Positions 44,801-56,100 of a stretch of DNA of 64,000 nt are shown piece by piece. Position 1 is the stretch's first letter, and each line of letters begins with the position of its first letter. The DNA lies in contig JAFREQ010000026.1 in the NCBI GenBank assembly GCA_025331565.1, positions 3,905,501 to 3,969,500 of the forward strand, in the 5' to 3' direction. The notes beneath the pieces were generated by a model, which saw only the letters and a list, made by a program, of their open reading frames with translations, had not been told where the DNA came from and did no database searches. Both the position numbers and the translations under genes were made by a program. This DNA comes from Holacanthus passer (Eukaryota > Chordata > Actinopteri > Pomacanthidae).

Positions 44801-47220
44801 AACAAAACGACCTAATTACACAAAGTAAAATGTGGGACAATAACATGAAAGGTCTCGTTTTTAATTCATATACATTCAGGCCCAACCTGTTTTTCTCAGA
44901 GTGGTCAGTCTGACTTACCGCATTGGCATTGCCTCCAACTTGCATACATCTAAGCTGAAACCAGTTCCAGTTGGAGTCTAACTCAGTCGACCTGTGGGGA
45001 CAAAGGGATGAATAAAGAATAAAGTCAGTACTCCAGTGTAGCAGGTACACATAATTATGCCACTATAAGTCACCAAGTGTCTGTGAAGACTCTCAGCCAG
45101 ATGGTAGCAAAAATGCTTTCATTGTACCTGCCAATTAAAGCAGCTTTTCTTTCAGAGGATCAAGCATGCAGTAATACTGTCAGAGAAGAATGCACAATGA
45201 CGACTGTTGACAGCTGCGATTATTTTGTGGTACACTGTAGCCTACCTGATGAAGCTGAGATGTACTCCCAGGGAGCGGTGGATGCCAGAGCAGTCAATGC
45301 ACAAGAACACACCGTATGGGATACTTGCCCAGCTTGGGTTTTTGGCAGCGCAGTCAAAACATACCTGTACACAAATAGCAAATGCATTACATGAACTCTT
45401 CTTACTAGGACAACTTTAATGAGCTCTAGAGAAGAAGTAGGCAACATGCTAATTATGCTGCTTTGCAGCAATGCAAGCATCTTGATACATGATTTGGTTT
45501 TTTCACCATTATGTGTCCATAAACTGTTGGAAAATGGCAAAAAAAAATGCCATAATGAATTCCTACAGCCAAGGTGACATATTCAAACAGCTTGTTTTGT
45601 CTTTTGGACCAACAGTCCAAAACCCAAAGACATTCAGTTTACTATCATACCATTGCTGAATTATTTTCTGTTCATCGACTTATAGATAAATCACATAAGC
45701 ATTTCAGTTTTAATCTATATGGCAGCAGCCTCTCCTGGTTTGATTCTGGCCAGAGGCCTTTGCTTCATGTCATGAGGTGCTGTGTGGTTTACTACAGCCA
45801 AATGCAACCTCGCACTTAATACCACCAATCAACAACAACAACAACACTCAAGAAAACGGAGAAAGGTTTGCTAATCTTGGTAGCACTTAGTTTACTGAAC
45901 ATTTCTTCCCGGTCAAGTGCCATCCTTAATTATTAAGATCATTATTATGATCATTAAAACTGTGAGCTGGCAGAACAAATTGTGGATGGCCACAAAAATG
46001 TGGGAATGAGAACAGTGAAAACAAAATTCATTGTGCACAAATAAACTCTGTAACAGTAAGAAACAGGGGAAACATGGGGCAAAGACTAAAGACCAAACAC
46101 ACTTAATTTCACAGCAAAACATGGAGAAATGTTAAGACATACTGGGTTTTCAACTTTGGCTAAATATTGGTTGGTCTTTAGTTGAACTGAAACAATTATT
46201 TGACAATGGATCAAATTAACTATTTTGACGACTGATTAAACATATCAGTCATTTGATGAGCAAAAATGCCAAACACTCTCTTATTGCAGCTTCTGAAATG
46301 TGAGGACTTGCTGCTTTCCCGTTTAGGATATAATTGTAAACTGGAATGTTTGCGTTTTGGACTGTTAACTGTAACTTTGGACTTTTTCAGTGTTTGACAT
46401 TTTATACGCCAAACAATGAATCAACTGAACTGGAAACTAACTTGCATATTAATGGATAATAAAAACTAGATTAGTTGCAGCTCTTGTTCATCATTAAAGA
46501 AAACAGACACACTGAAAAGAGGACATGTGAATGACTCTTTAGCACCAAGATTATATTTTTCAGGAGGGTCTCATAAGAAAACATGTTTCAGTCTGATCCA
46601 CACTGAGACAAACTATAAAGCCAGGCCTGGCATGGATTCAGTACAGATCCGTGGAAAAGTCAAATCAAACACAATATACTGTCGATGATCATTAAACTGA
46701 GCATCTGGCCGTGAAAGCATCAACCTGCCAAACATAATGCAGTGACTGTACATCAGAGCCTGTTAGCACGAACCACATATGGTTCAACACTGTCAAACGT
46801 TACGACCTCAAACTTTAACGTTAATATCGTCACTGAATCCTGAACCTTATTTTGAATATATTCGGAGTTCAGTCTAATCACTTAACATGTTCCCTTTTAA
46901 TAACCCAAACAGAGAGTAGCCTGAGCGGTTAGCTTCATCACAGCACACAAAGCGTATACGTGGCCTTTATGTTTGCTGCTTCACCGGTAAGCTAACAGCT
47001 AACAGCTAACAGCTAGCTCCCATTGGCTCTCTAGGCCGAGCTACGTGGTAAAAGACAGTTAGCCAACCAGCTAACCGAGCGGATGAAGCTAACCGACAAA
47101 CTGCCCACAGAAAGATAAACGTTCGGCGGCGGCGGCTCACTCGGTTACCTTGTTTGTAGGAACAGATCTTAGTCTTTTAAAAATGGTCAGGATTTCAGTC
47201 TTATTTGGTTCCGTAGCCAT
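32856..47220 (-). CDS. arfgap2: ADP-ribosylation factor GTPase-activating protein 2
   Basis: Sixteen exons run from ATG 47220 (MATEPNKTEILTIFKRLR) to the stop at 32856 (DRYGSY), giving 534 residues (human ARFGAP2 has 521). Exons 2-4 (45246-45364, 44919-44991, 44615-44746) carry the ArfGAP zinc finger: CFDCAAKNPSWASIPYGVFL, then CIDCSGIHRSLG (CX2CX16CX2C) and the arginine-finger region. Exons 9-10 are charged and helical (QVAEKLREEQAAEAKKQAEE). Exons 11-15 carry the ARFGAP2/3-specific Ser-rich repeats such as SSDMFFGRESSAEYDAKTRL and ISSADLFGDG. From family knowledge, it stimulates GTP hydrolysis on ARF1 during COPI vesicle cycling at the Golgi. The intron between exon 7 (42845-42901) and exon 8 (35456-35508) is 7.3 kb and contains a nested repeat-rich open frame on the same strand. 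A polyadenylation site is proposed near 31149. Confidence 0.95.
36060..36860. other. Unidentified block in arfgap2 intron 7
   Basis: About 800 bases between the arfgap2 exon at 35456 and the nested gene. It includes a (TAGG)n tract near 36713-36726, a GC-rich patch (GGCCCGCCCCTCGG) and several TCTAAAATAAA-like stretches. The composition suggests an inserted element such as a solo terminal repeat, but I found no clear terminal repeats or target-site duplication. Confidence 0.25.
37080..37480. repeat. Interspersed teleost repeat in arfgap2 intron 7
   Basis: The sequence around TTTTTGTTCCAGGCTGTAAA and CATTTTAACATGGAGGTC resembles a repeat I recall as very frequent in percomorph fish genomes. 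The preceding CAGCTGTCAATCAAAGTGAC part belongs to the same unit. No open frame is supported. Confidence 0.5.
37960..38152 (-). repeat. Short copy of the nested gene's promoter block (direct repeat 1)
   Basis: This segment aligns with 41200-41592 in the same orientation: TCTCTTCCTC, a TATA-like ATGTATAAACC, GGTCCTTTGATCTGTCATCC, one 28-bp-type unit with TGACGTCA at 38034-38041, a variant TGATGTCA at 38062-38069, then ATTCACATGCTC, TTTACCTTTT and a final ACAAG. It has far fewer units than the long copy. Similarity stops abruptly on both sides. The two copies bracket the nested repeat gene. Confidence 0.85.
38599..38673 (-). repeat. tRNA-Glu-derived sequence (SINE head or tRNA pseudogene)
   Basis: On the minus strand the block contains CAGTGGTTAGGATTCGGTG (D arm and anticodon stem), CTCTCAC (loop with anticodon CTC) and AGGGTTCGATTCCCGG (T arm, B box), all diagnostic of tRNA-Glu. 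The acceptor arms do not pair well, the 5' end has extra TGG triplets and the anticodon stem has a mismatch. It is therefore a degenerate pseudogene or the head of a tRNA-derived SINE rather than an active tRNA gene. Confidence 0.75.
38687..38712. repeat. (GT)n microsatellite
   Basis: About 13 GT units next to the tRNA-Glu-derived sequence. Confidence 0.9.
39216..39620 (-). repeat. Tandem repeat encoding acidic 14-residue units
   Basis: Roughly ten 42-base or shorter units, read on the minus strand as EELSDADSLYGAA(V/G) with deleted variants (EELSDGAAG). Each unit contains CTGCAGGTGAGGAG or CTGCAGTTGAGGAG. The array straddles the stop codon of the nested open frame at 39347 and continues beyond it in another frame. 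Confidence 0.9.
39347..41017 (-). CDS. Nested coiled-coil repeat protein in arfgap2 intron 7, unknown family
   Basis: A 556-codon uninterrupted frame opens at ATG 41017 (MSRGNFDATPCG); the open stretch extends up to 41065 but that codon is GTG. After about 105 Arg/Glu-rich residues come ten tandem units at 39845-40702. Eight are 28 residues (RAR(N/I)ENVAAENVQLKSL plus TERQRAENEGL) and two are 31 with an inserted GTDVQ variant. Twenty-eight residues are four heptads, so a long parallel coiled coil is expected. A further coiled segment (QELQCQLREALQVIQDNKKQ) and acidic repeats follow. The frame then stops at 39347 after a repeat irregularity. In another frame the acidic repeats continue to a stop at 39031 with a hydrophobic segment at about 39061-39129. 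A TATA box and CRE array lie upstream. I recognise no family. It could be a young gene, a decayed copy or part of a repeated element. Confidence 0.6.
   Translation of the reverse strand: MSRGNFDATPCGLETPCDSRRLSMAEMETPQPQEFLRRPREFEMRARDNGVHVNNSADNIRRRLGANTKMKGELAQISSLLSQEKSDRKRNATSTRQLEKEDLCLRARNENVAAENVQLKSLTERQRAENEGLRARNENVAAENVQLKSLTERQRAENEGLRARNENVAAENVQLKSLTERQRAENEGLRARIENVAAENVQLKSLTERQRAENEGLRARIENVAAENVQLKSLTERQRAENEGLRARIENVAGTDVQNVQLKSLTERQRAENEGLRARIENVAAENVQLKSLTERQRAENEGLRARIENVAGTDVQNVQLKSLTERQRAENEGLRARIENVAAENVQLKSLTERQRAENEGLRARIENVAAENVQLKSLTVKQRAENEDLRIAVQELQCQLREALQVIQDNKKQIASSQATIEEHCILISGLRQTISSPKHQPDDADARSFSELSDDNLHMISEADSHHVAAVEELSDADSLYGAAVEELSDGAAGEELSDADSLYGAAGEELSDADSLYGAAVEELSDADSLYGAAGEELSDADSLQLRSWGCR
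39845..40702 (-). repeat. 84/93-bp minisatellite encoding coiled-coil repeats
   Basis: Ten tandem units, eight of 84 bases and two of 93 bases, almost identical at the DNA level. Because the unit length is a multiple of three, frames stay open on both strands; the plus strand carries open frames of 392 and 298 codons. Near identity implies recent homogenisation by unequal exchange or gene conversion. Confidence 0.95.
41200..41592 (-). repeat. Long copy of the promoter block (direct repeat 2)
   Basis: This is the expanded counterpart of 37960-38152 in the same orientation. Similarity begins near TCTCTTCCTC and ends at CACAAG. The length difference comes mainly from expansion of the 28-bp CRE/TCF unit. 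Confidence 0.85.
41215..41515 (-). promoter_or_regulatory. Putative promoter of the nested gene: TATA box plus CRE/TCF tandem array
   Basis: Read on the minus strand, TATAAATATAGG lies at about 41217-41228, roughly 200 bases before the ATG at 41017. Upstream of it are units with an exact 28-bp period. TGACGTCA occurs at 41281, 41337, 41365, 41421 and 41449; TGATGTCA at 41309 and 41393; TCACGTCA at 41477; and a last TGATGTCA at 41502. Most units also hold CTTTGATC, a TCF/LEF-type core. TGACGTCA is the full CRE bound by CREB, CREM and ATF factors. Promoter function is inferred from position and motif content only. Confidence 0.55.
45555..45690. repeat. MITE-like interspersed repeat, partial copy 4 (arfgap2 intron)
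   Basis: CCAAGGTGACATATTCAAAC, TTGTTTTGTCTTTTGGACCA and CATTCAGTTTACTATCATA match the internal part of the same teleost element represented by the copy at 46165. It lies between arfgap2 exons 1 and 2. Confidence 0.45.
46165..46490. repeat. MITE-like interspersed repeat, fullest copy (arfgap2 intron 1)
   Basis: About 325 bases with roughly complementary ends (TTAGTTGAACTGAAACAATT at the start; TAGATTAGTTGCAGCTC at the end) and internal AAAAATGCCAAACACTCTC and GACATTTTATACGCC. This is the longest copy in the window of the family also seen at 13795, 27147, 29838 and 45555. Confidence 0.5.
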
Positions 47221-50140
47221 TTTGCCTCTGTGACAATTTCCATAAGCTGACGTCAGTACGGGTCCTCGAACGACTCAAATCTAAGAAAAGCGAAAGTCGT
47301 TCTTGACCAAACACGCATTTATGTAATATAATTAAATAAATACATTTTAAAAAATGATATTAGTGTTAAATGATTTGTTGCGTAGCCTAAGAATAATTTG
47401 TTGTTTACATTAAAAACAAGTTTCTAAAACATATGACTGAACCTGCATTAAATCTTTAATAGGATCAAAGAGTCAGATCAGTTTGGTCCAGTTAAGATCT
47501 TAGACCTGGTCCACATGTGAACAGGTATTTCAGGATTGTTCCTCCTTCGTTCTCACAACAAACAAACAAACAAACAAACAAAAACAATGAAGGTCTGACA
47601 AGAACAAACCACTCAAACCCACAGTGTCTTCAGTCTGGAGGGATTTTTCCAAAAGGTTTGCATGATTTAAAAATCCCCCTGTGTGAGTGTAGAATAGGCC
47701 TTTGGCTTCCAAAAGGCTTTGTAGCTGTTTTTGTAATGTGTATTTATTATAATAACAAAATGCCACTAAAGTCTATCTGTCATCACCAAGAATAAGTTCT
47801 CACTTCTCACGTTTTAACATTGAATAATAACCAGTAGATAAAGACAGTTGCACAAAATGTCAAACAAGTAACACGAGGTGATCACAAGGTCGTGAGCATG
47901 ACCTCTCACACAGTCATGAGTAAAAAGGACAAGAATTTCTCTGACATAAACACAGATCTATCTAAACAGTGCATTGATTCATTTCTCTGTGAATCCAAAG
48001 GCTGTGAAAATTATAAAGACGTATTTTTCGTATTTTGTTTATAATATTCATATGAAATGTGGCTCTTCGAACTGTTAACCTGCAACCACCTGCAGTGGGA
48101 CAATTATCATGAAAAAATAAAATGTCAGCTTCTCAAGATTTTGATATTTTAATAATGAATTTGTGATCTCAACATAATGGGATCAAATAAAAATTGATTT
48201 AACTAACTAACTAGTTTCTCTTATGGAAAGTCTAGAAAGTTTTCAATTTTTCAAGAAGTTTTCAAGACAGAAAAAGAAAGTTTTTAAAAGTCTAAACTGT
48301 GGTTCATCTTTAGTAAAGGAGTAACATTAGTATCTCTAAAAGCTTGGTTTCAAATCTTCAGTATGTCTGTATAGTAGCGCATGTTCATTACTAAACAAGC
48401 TACAATCTGAAGGGGTCAAAACTCGAGCAACACTTGTAGCATGAAGAATTATCATGAGACTAAACTCCTCAGACTGTTTCCCTGCTGAACCAGAATATCT
48501 CTTCTCTGAATAAGCTGCAATCAAAGTTTGCTCAAGAATCTGCGTCATCACGGCTGAATGGGTGCAGGTTGTTCTGACTTGACTGACAGGCAACGTAAGC
48601 GCAGAGCCCTCAGCTGTCATCACATTTTGATTAAAATACCTCTGAATTCTGATTGGTGGAGAGGACTTTCTGACGTTCACATTTCCCAAACGTGTTCTGC
48701 CCACTTCAGAGCAACGAAATGAGCACAGACGCAAACACAAATACAGAAATCCGTCACGGTGAAAAGAAACCTGTTCTAACGTTGGTAGAAAAAATAGATG
48801 TATGTGTGTGTTCTTGTAGGACCCCGTCTCTCAGAGTGAAAAGCTGATTTACAAAACAGATCTACAGTTTTTAAGATAATCCGTAGAACTCAATAAATCC
48901 TAATAAGAAGAATAATCTTCCACAAGTTCATATCTAGTTACAGCTAAGGTTAAGATCCTACATAAAAAACTATAATACCTTTATAGAATATGATGCATTC
49001 AAGATCAAGATTCTCTCCACCTGGATCAGATACGACGTTAAAAAGCAATAACAATATGTGAAATGTATAATATGTGAAGTTATAACACTGACTTGGGTCT
49101 CCAAGCGCTTCGACCTACAGTACACCACTTCAACTACATTTTCCTGATAACAGTTCTGTGCTTTTTGTAAAGAAACATTATAAATGCAGGATTTTTTGAC
49201 CCTGTGGTTTCGACTTTTTGAATTAAGTAAAGGATCCTAGTACTTCTTCCACCACTGCTGCCATCCTCCAGCATCTTCCTGCCTGTGGCTCATGTATTAA
49301 CATTGCTCTCTGTGTGTTTGTGTTCCTGTTGCTAAAGTGTTTTATAATTTGGTTTGTGGTGGAGAAACGACATGAACAGGTTTCCGCTGTAATGGTTTTC
49401 TGTAGAATGGTTAGGTAAGTCTTTTGATTGGGTTGTGTTCTGTGGAGGAAGAGATCAGCCTGATTATGTTTTATTAATCTTAATCATTTGGCTCAACCTC
49501 TTTGTCCTATTCCACCACGTCCGTCTGTTCTAAATACTGTAAAAAATCAGATAAATTTTCAGTTTCAGTTGATCATCATCGACTCCGCCATTCATTTTGT
49601 TCCGATTGGCCTCGTCCAGCTCCAGAACAGGATCAGTGAGGCATCGTTAGAAATAACAGTCCAATGTCTAATCAATCATTTAATCTATTTAAAAAGGATT
49701 TGATCAGAGTCCTACAGGCCGACTGTGACCCTGAAGCTTGTCCTAGATCAGGGGTTAACTGTCCTGGGGTTGACGGTCATCACTTCACACAATGTCCATC
49801 TATCAAATCAGGGCAAGATTATTGAAGGAAATAATAACAGTATCAATCATAATAGAGTGTTTCAAAGGTTTAGGTCCTGATTTGCAGCCTCTTTGTAACC
49901 CAGACCAGTGAATGAAATCTGTAGCAAACAAATTCCAAAATGTCCCCAACACAGACCCAGTTTTCATTGTTGATTAAGATCTCAACGACAGGTACCTCTT
50001 TTCAAAACCATCATAAATTGTTACAGTTCAGCGCAGATCTGGTTTGTCCTGTTCGGTGAATTCCAGAGGAACAGCCTCTCGCTCTCTCACACTGAAACTG
50101 ACTGAACCAGCTTTTGCAGCAACACATTTTGGAAGACATC
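47221..50140. other. Intergenic region between arfgap2 and the ZP-domain gene
   Basis: The two genes diverge from this 2.9-kb interval. The first 100 bases upstream of arfgap2 should hold its promoter, but I see no decisive motif. A (CAAA)n tract lies at 47556-47584. A 134-codon minus-strand open frame at 48336-48740 has no recognisable domain and I do not call it. No TATA box is obvious before the ZP gene. Confidence 0.45.
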
Positions 50141-53100
50141 ATGGAGGCAGGTGCAGTCCTCCTGCTGCTCTTCGGATTATTGGGGACCGCTCGGACCCAC
50201 AGCTTTCATGGAGACAGCATCATTTTCATGCCTCCACAGCAGCACAGGGACGGGACGGTCGAGGTACACGAGTTTTATCGCTATCTTCTGTTTTACATTC
50301 GTCATATTTATTTTGAACAGGAGAGCAGCGAATCATAACATTGGCCAGAGGAATAAAGACAAACTAATCTAATGAGTCTATCTGGAAAAAGTACATTTAT
50401 TGATATTTCATAGTCCAGTTATGCTGTTTGAAAACACTCTGCCTGAGTAAAGTTCGTAAGAAGACAGTCGGCCAATACTGGACTCAGTCATTTCACTGGA
50501 TTGAAGATGTGCTGCATGTCACTCATACCTCCGACTTTAACCTAAAGACAATTTAATGACATGTTTTTACAAAACTTTGTGCTATTTTTACAACCTGCTC
50601 AGACAAATTTGTAAAAACAAAGCAAGATTCACATTGTTCACATTGTTTCCTCTATTTCGCTGGGTGCTTCGAAACTATTTCTACATAGTACAAATGCTGT
50701 TTTCTCCCCAAACCCTGTAGGTGGTCTTTCATCACAGACAAAATGGCAGAACCAACTGTCACGATATGTCGTCCTTCAAATGTGAGACTGGGGTGTGCGA
50801 AAGGTTTGATAAGTTGCGCGTCGCACAAACGGACCAGGATAACACAGGCCAAGGCAGGTGGTGCCAGTCTGAAGCGCTCATAACAGCAACCATCAGAACG
50901 AACGAAACCAGCTTCTCTCTGAGGTGAGTCCAGCTCGCACGCAACCAACGCCTCAGGCTCATCTTTTCTAGTAAGGCACCAGGTCTGTTGACGGTCATGA
51001 TATTTAAGAATGAGGAGCGTTATTGGTCAATGTGAAACAGCATCAGTGAACCAAACCTCAGTTATGACATGAAACATAGAGACTCAATTTGTTGTCTGAA
51101 CGTCCAAAGACGAGAGTAAGTGAAACACTGGTGCATCACATCTGATAATAACTATACTCTTTATTTGTAAAGGGCTTTTCAAAATAAAGTTGCTTCAGAG
51201 TGAGAAGAAACAAATATAAGAATACAAACCAGACACTTTAATAGAGTTTGGTGGATTGCTTGTCAAAATGTCTCCCTCACCTGTGCTGTTACGATAAGTC
51301 AAAATGTCAGCGAATAATTACTATAATTACTGTTCAGAAATGTTCAGAAAAAAAACATTACATTAGTACATGGAGAACAAAACACTGTACAATGGTTCGA
51401 CCAGACTGACGACAGAAAAGGCAGAAAGAGACAAAGATTAATCTGAGCCCAAGTCAAATAAGATTATAAGAAGGTCATTTACGCTTTTTTGGACTGGAAA
51501 ACAAATTCAAATAAGTCAGATGAACGTCTCTGTATTTCACAGTATAGAGTTTTTAATCTGGTGTCTGCGGTGACTCTCCTGCGCTGGTGTGTCGGGACAG
51601 ATCTGTTTGCCTGTCGGACGCAGCACCTATAGGAGTGTGATGGAGCTTATGGCATCTTAAACACGTTGACGTAGTTTGTGTAATTACTGGGTTCAAAATC
51701 AAGCGACGTGTACCTATGTCTCCACGTCACCAGAAATGTTGTTGTGTGGAGATGAGTGTTGAACACAATGAGTCATTTTTCTACTTGGACTTGTTTTTAT
51801 AGGCCTGAAAAGATGAAAGAGTTCAGTAGTTCACAAGAAAAAAAACCCTCAGGTTGTGAATCACCGACTTAAAGAACCTCAAGATCACAAATATACTATC
51901 AGTGGTGGAAGAAGTATTCAGACCGTGAACTGAAGTAAAAGTACCACTACCACACTGAAAATAGTCCACGACAAGTCCTGCATTGAAAACTTGACAGAAG
52001 CAAACATTACATAAGTGTTTCTCTCATCTCTCATGTTTCTGGATTCACTTCTGGAAACACTCCAGTAAAGTACAAATACTTCGAAGTTACATTTAAGAAC
52101 AGGAATTAAATCATGGTACTTAGTTCGATGTCACCACTGTACATTACATATGTAGGTGCAATATGTGGCAATGAATAAGAGAAGGGTAGTAGAGGTAGAT
52201 TTAATGTGTGTGTGTGAGTGGAGACATGAAGTTAAAGAAACTGTTGATCAGTTCTGGGATGACGGGGCCACAGTGGGGGCCGCGGCTGTGGGAGGTGGCA
52301 TCAGTGTATTTATGAGTGATAACTCACTGCACCTTCTCCTTTTCAGTGACTCGGACTGCTGCTGGGTGTCCAACATCAACAGAAAGATAAACTGGAATAC
52401 TCACGTCAAGCTGGACCTGGGAACTCGATCTGACACGCAGAACATCAACAGCTGCCCTGTGAGCGCGACAGTGTCGACTTTACGGTACAAACTTTAAAAG
52501 ATTACAATCACAGAAGAGCTCTGCAGCAGAACACCACATATCAGCAGAGAGACAGTTTCACCATGTGTACATTAGTTCAACACTCCTGTTGAGGTTGAGG
52601 GCTTTGTTTGACACTAGAGTGACCGGCGGCACTGGGGCCAAACGATAGGACAAACGATCTGGCAGGTTGCACGCGAATGAGAAGGGTTTGTAAGCTGCAG
52701 GTGATGAGGTGTGTATTGGTGATAGGGGACGGCTGTGAGTGGAAAGACACAAGATAAGATAAACCTTTATTCATCCCACAGTGAGGAAATTTACAAAGGA
52801 CCCCGGCACCTGAAACCACAGGCCCAGCCGCTGCCTGAACAAAAAACAAGGACCAAGCCTAAACTAAAAACACTGGAGTAAAGACTCAAAAACACACAGA
52901 AAATCAAGTACAAAAAACACAAGAATAAACTGCGACCGAAACCATGACAGAGATAATGTATAGACTGACAACAAATGACAGACAAACACACACAAACCTG
53001 GAGACATGACTCACCACCAATGAAGTTCTGTTGACTCATTTTCAGTCTCATTGTTCAAACGCTTCAGACTTGAATTGTGGGGAAAGACTTAACTCAGACA

Positions 53101-56100
53101 GGAGGCTCCTTTGATCGATGACTGGATGGAGATGAGTCAGTACACTACACCTCAACGACACCGGACACTGAAGCACGACCACGTAACTTGCACATATTTT
53201 CATTCCTCACGGTTCTATGTGCAGTGAACAGCTCTGTTTGGTACCAACAGATGCTTTCAAATGTCTTCAACTGGGAGAGAACATGACTTCTTTTCTTCTC
53301 TAAACATGTGCATCGCTCTGCCTTCATGCACGTCTGGTTAAACTGCTTTTCATCGGCTCGCCGCTGTGCAATGACAATATGACAATCGGTCATGAGTGGT
53401 CCAGATTTCTACAAAACTACCGTGTTTTATCAAAAATATGCTAAATGCTTGAACTAATGTGTTGAGTCTTTATTTAATCCAAATATTAAATTGTATTTTC
53501 TTGCAGGGTTCCTCAGAACTGTTTTAGAAGGTTACCACTTCTGGCGTACGATCCGGACGGAGATGACGTGAAATGCCAATTTGCGGCTCAAGCCATACAT
53601 CGCACAAACATCACTCTGGACGAGGTAAACACACGTGATGCTGGGAAACAATCAAAGCACACTCAGCTGTGAAACAGTATTAACTCTTGTATAATTTGAG
53701 TTGAACATATCAAGACACATTTAGAGTATGTTTTTAAAAAAATGCTGTTTGAAAATGAATTCTTCCAACTCATGCAGGTTTTTTCTGTGCTTTTTATATT
53801 ATTTCCCAGGAAATCGTAAGATAAGATAAGATAAACCTTTATTCGTCCCACAGTGGGGAAATTCACAAATTACAGCAGCAAAGGGGATCGAGGCAGTTAA
53901 ATAGTACAAAGAGCAGTTTAACGACGATATTAACAAATTTACATTAGTTCACAGGAGGCTTGCATCGTTAGATTGAGTATGAGATGTGAAATATGAAATA
54001 CTAAACACAAAAATATTGCACACTGACTACAATGATCATCTGTGTGTCTCTGCATTTATCAGATGGTTTATTAATATTATAAAGTCACAATATTTATTGG
54101 TCACTGATTTTTTTCTCATGGCAGCAAAAACCAAGAGGTTAGCTGCTCCTTCAAACCTGTAACTACTGGTGCTAAGAAATAGTTCTCAGTGATTCTTTTC
54201 TCTGAAGAGCATCCAAAGGCATATTACTCCTCTTCATTTGACTCTTGATGTCCTGCCAGCACGAGTGCACACTGATAAGCAGAGGTGAGGTCGAAATCGG
54301 GGTCCACGCGCTTGAGATAATACTGGAGGACTTTCCCACCAGAACCCTCACGGTGACCTACCCAGACGGAACACAAGCAGTTCGAGGGGCCCCCAGAAGG
54401 GTCACGTCACCGTTCTGCAAAGTTATGCTGCAATTCACATTGGAGAGTAAGTGATTCAAACACATAACGAGCACGTTTGATAGAATAACACAACTGGACC
54501 AATTGTCTGACTCTTTGATTATAAAGCAGAAGTTACAGGGGATTTCCAGAAATGAAGTCTTGCTCCTCTACATTTGGTCAAATAGACTTTACAGTGTCAG
54601 ACCTGCTTTGCTGTGTCACAAGGTATAAAGACCACAGTTGTAAAAAGTCATGATAATAAAGTTGTAATTTAAGAGACATGTTATTGTTAAGTCAAATGTT
54701 TGAGATTCAAAATTTTATTTGAAAGGAACAATATCATGAGTTTATTTCCATCATATTATGACTTTTCAAAGCTGCTCCTTCATTCTTCTAATGACTTTTA
54801 TTTTTCTCACAGTGACATTTTATTCTCTCAGTATTAATTTGTCTTAAATGACTGACTTTGTTATTCTTGTAATTGTATGATTTTTCACATCTCCAACTAT
54901 ATTCTCTTCTAATCAATCACTCTGTCTCTCTTAAGTCACTCGTCGTCCTCCGTACAGGTCTGATACAGTCCTGCAGCCTGTGAGAGGAAAGACCTGAACT
55001 TAGCTTTATTGAAGACGGTGACCAACCAAGTCTAACACAAGGAAGCTACAAGAAACAAACTACAAAAGTCTCATGTGAAAGAATCTGATGATCTTTGGTG
55101 TCTGTGTTTCAGTCCTTCCTCCAATATCCAACTGTGACGCCGGTCACACGCTGCCCATCTTCTGGTCTGTGACTCCTTCGCATGGAAACGTTCTTTATGT
55201 CACTTTGGGTCAGGAATTCCAGCTCAATGTCCAAGCACAGGCCAAACACACGAGGTACGTACTTCACTTGGCTAAAGAAACGCCCTGTAATACGGACACG
55301 CTCGCCAAAAAGAGGATGACGAACGAGGATAATGATTCCATGTTTTCCTGAAGCATAAACGAGTTCCAGGTCAGCGGACCCCAGAACATGCAGAAAGTGT
55401 TCAGCGAGGGTGAGGACGGAAAAGCCGGAATGACTCTGAGCTGGACCCCGAGGCCGAGCGAGCTGTACAGATTCGTCCCGGTCTGCTTCACCGCAGAGAC
55501 GAACCAAACGTGAGTGCTTTCGTGTGCTGGAAACTGCCGTCCTGCTCACTGAGAGCTGCCGCGAAACTGACGCCTTCCTTCTCTGTCCTGTCTTTCAGTC
55601 AGTCGGAGATGAGGTGCGTCGTTCTCGTAGTGACCCAAGCATCCATCACTCAAGGTTTGTTAATTGGTATCTTTAAAAAAATCACTGTGTATGTGAGAAT
55701 GTCTCTACAGTCGAGACTGTTTCAGGAACTTTGTTTTTTTGTTCACAGTATCGTCCTGTGTTGAAACACTCAGAACAACTGATGCTTACAGTGACCTCTT
55801 GTGGCCGTTTGAACGAGTCTGCAAAGGCAGAAGTGGTGTGAATGTGTTTGAGCTCCATGAAGCCACTTCAAGAGTCTCTTGTGATTAATAGACTGTTGAC
55901 GCCTGATGTGAACTATTTAAAAATGTGAAATCGATTAATTTAAATGAATTCATTGTAATTTAATTAATTTAAATGAGTCGCTTTCAAATTTGACATGTAA
56001 ATTCGTGCCGTTGGCCAAGAGCAAACATCTCAACAGTGCCGATGCTTCGGTATCAGAGGATGAACGTCTCCACGACAGAGACCAGGTTTCTTGGATCTGT

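Noticed and set aside
48336..48740. 134-codon minus-strand open frame
   Set aside because: No recognisable family, no splice signals in context and composition like translated spacer.
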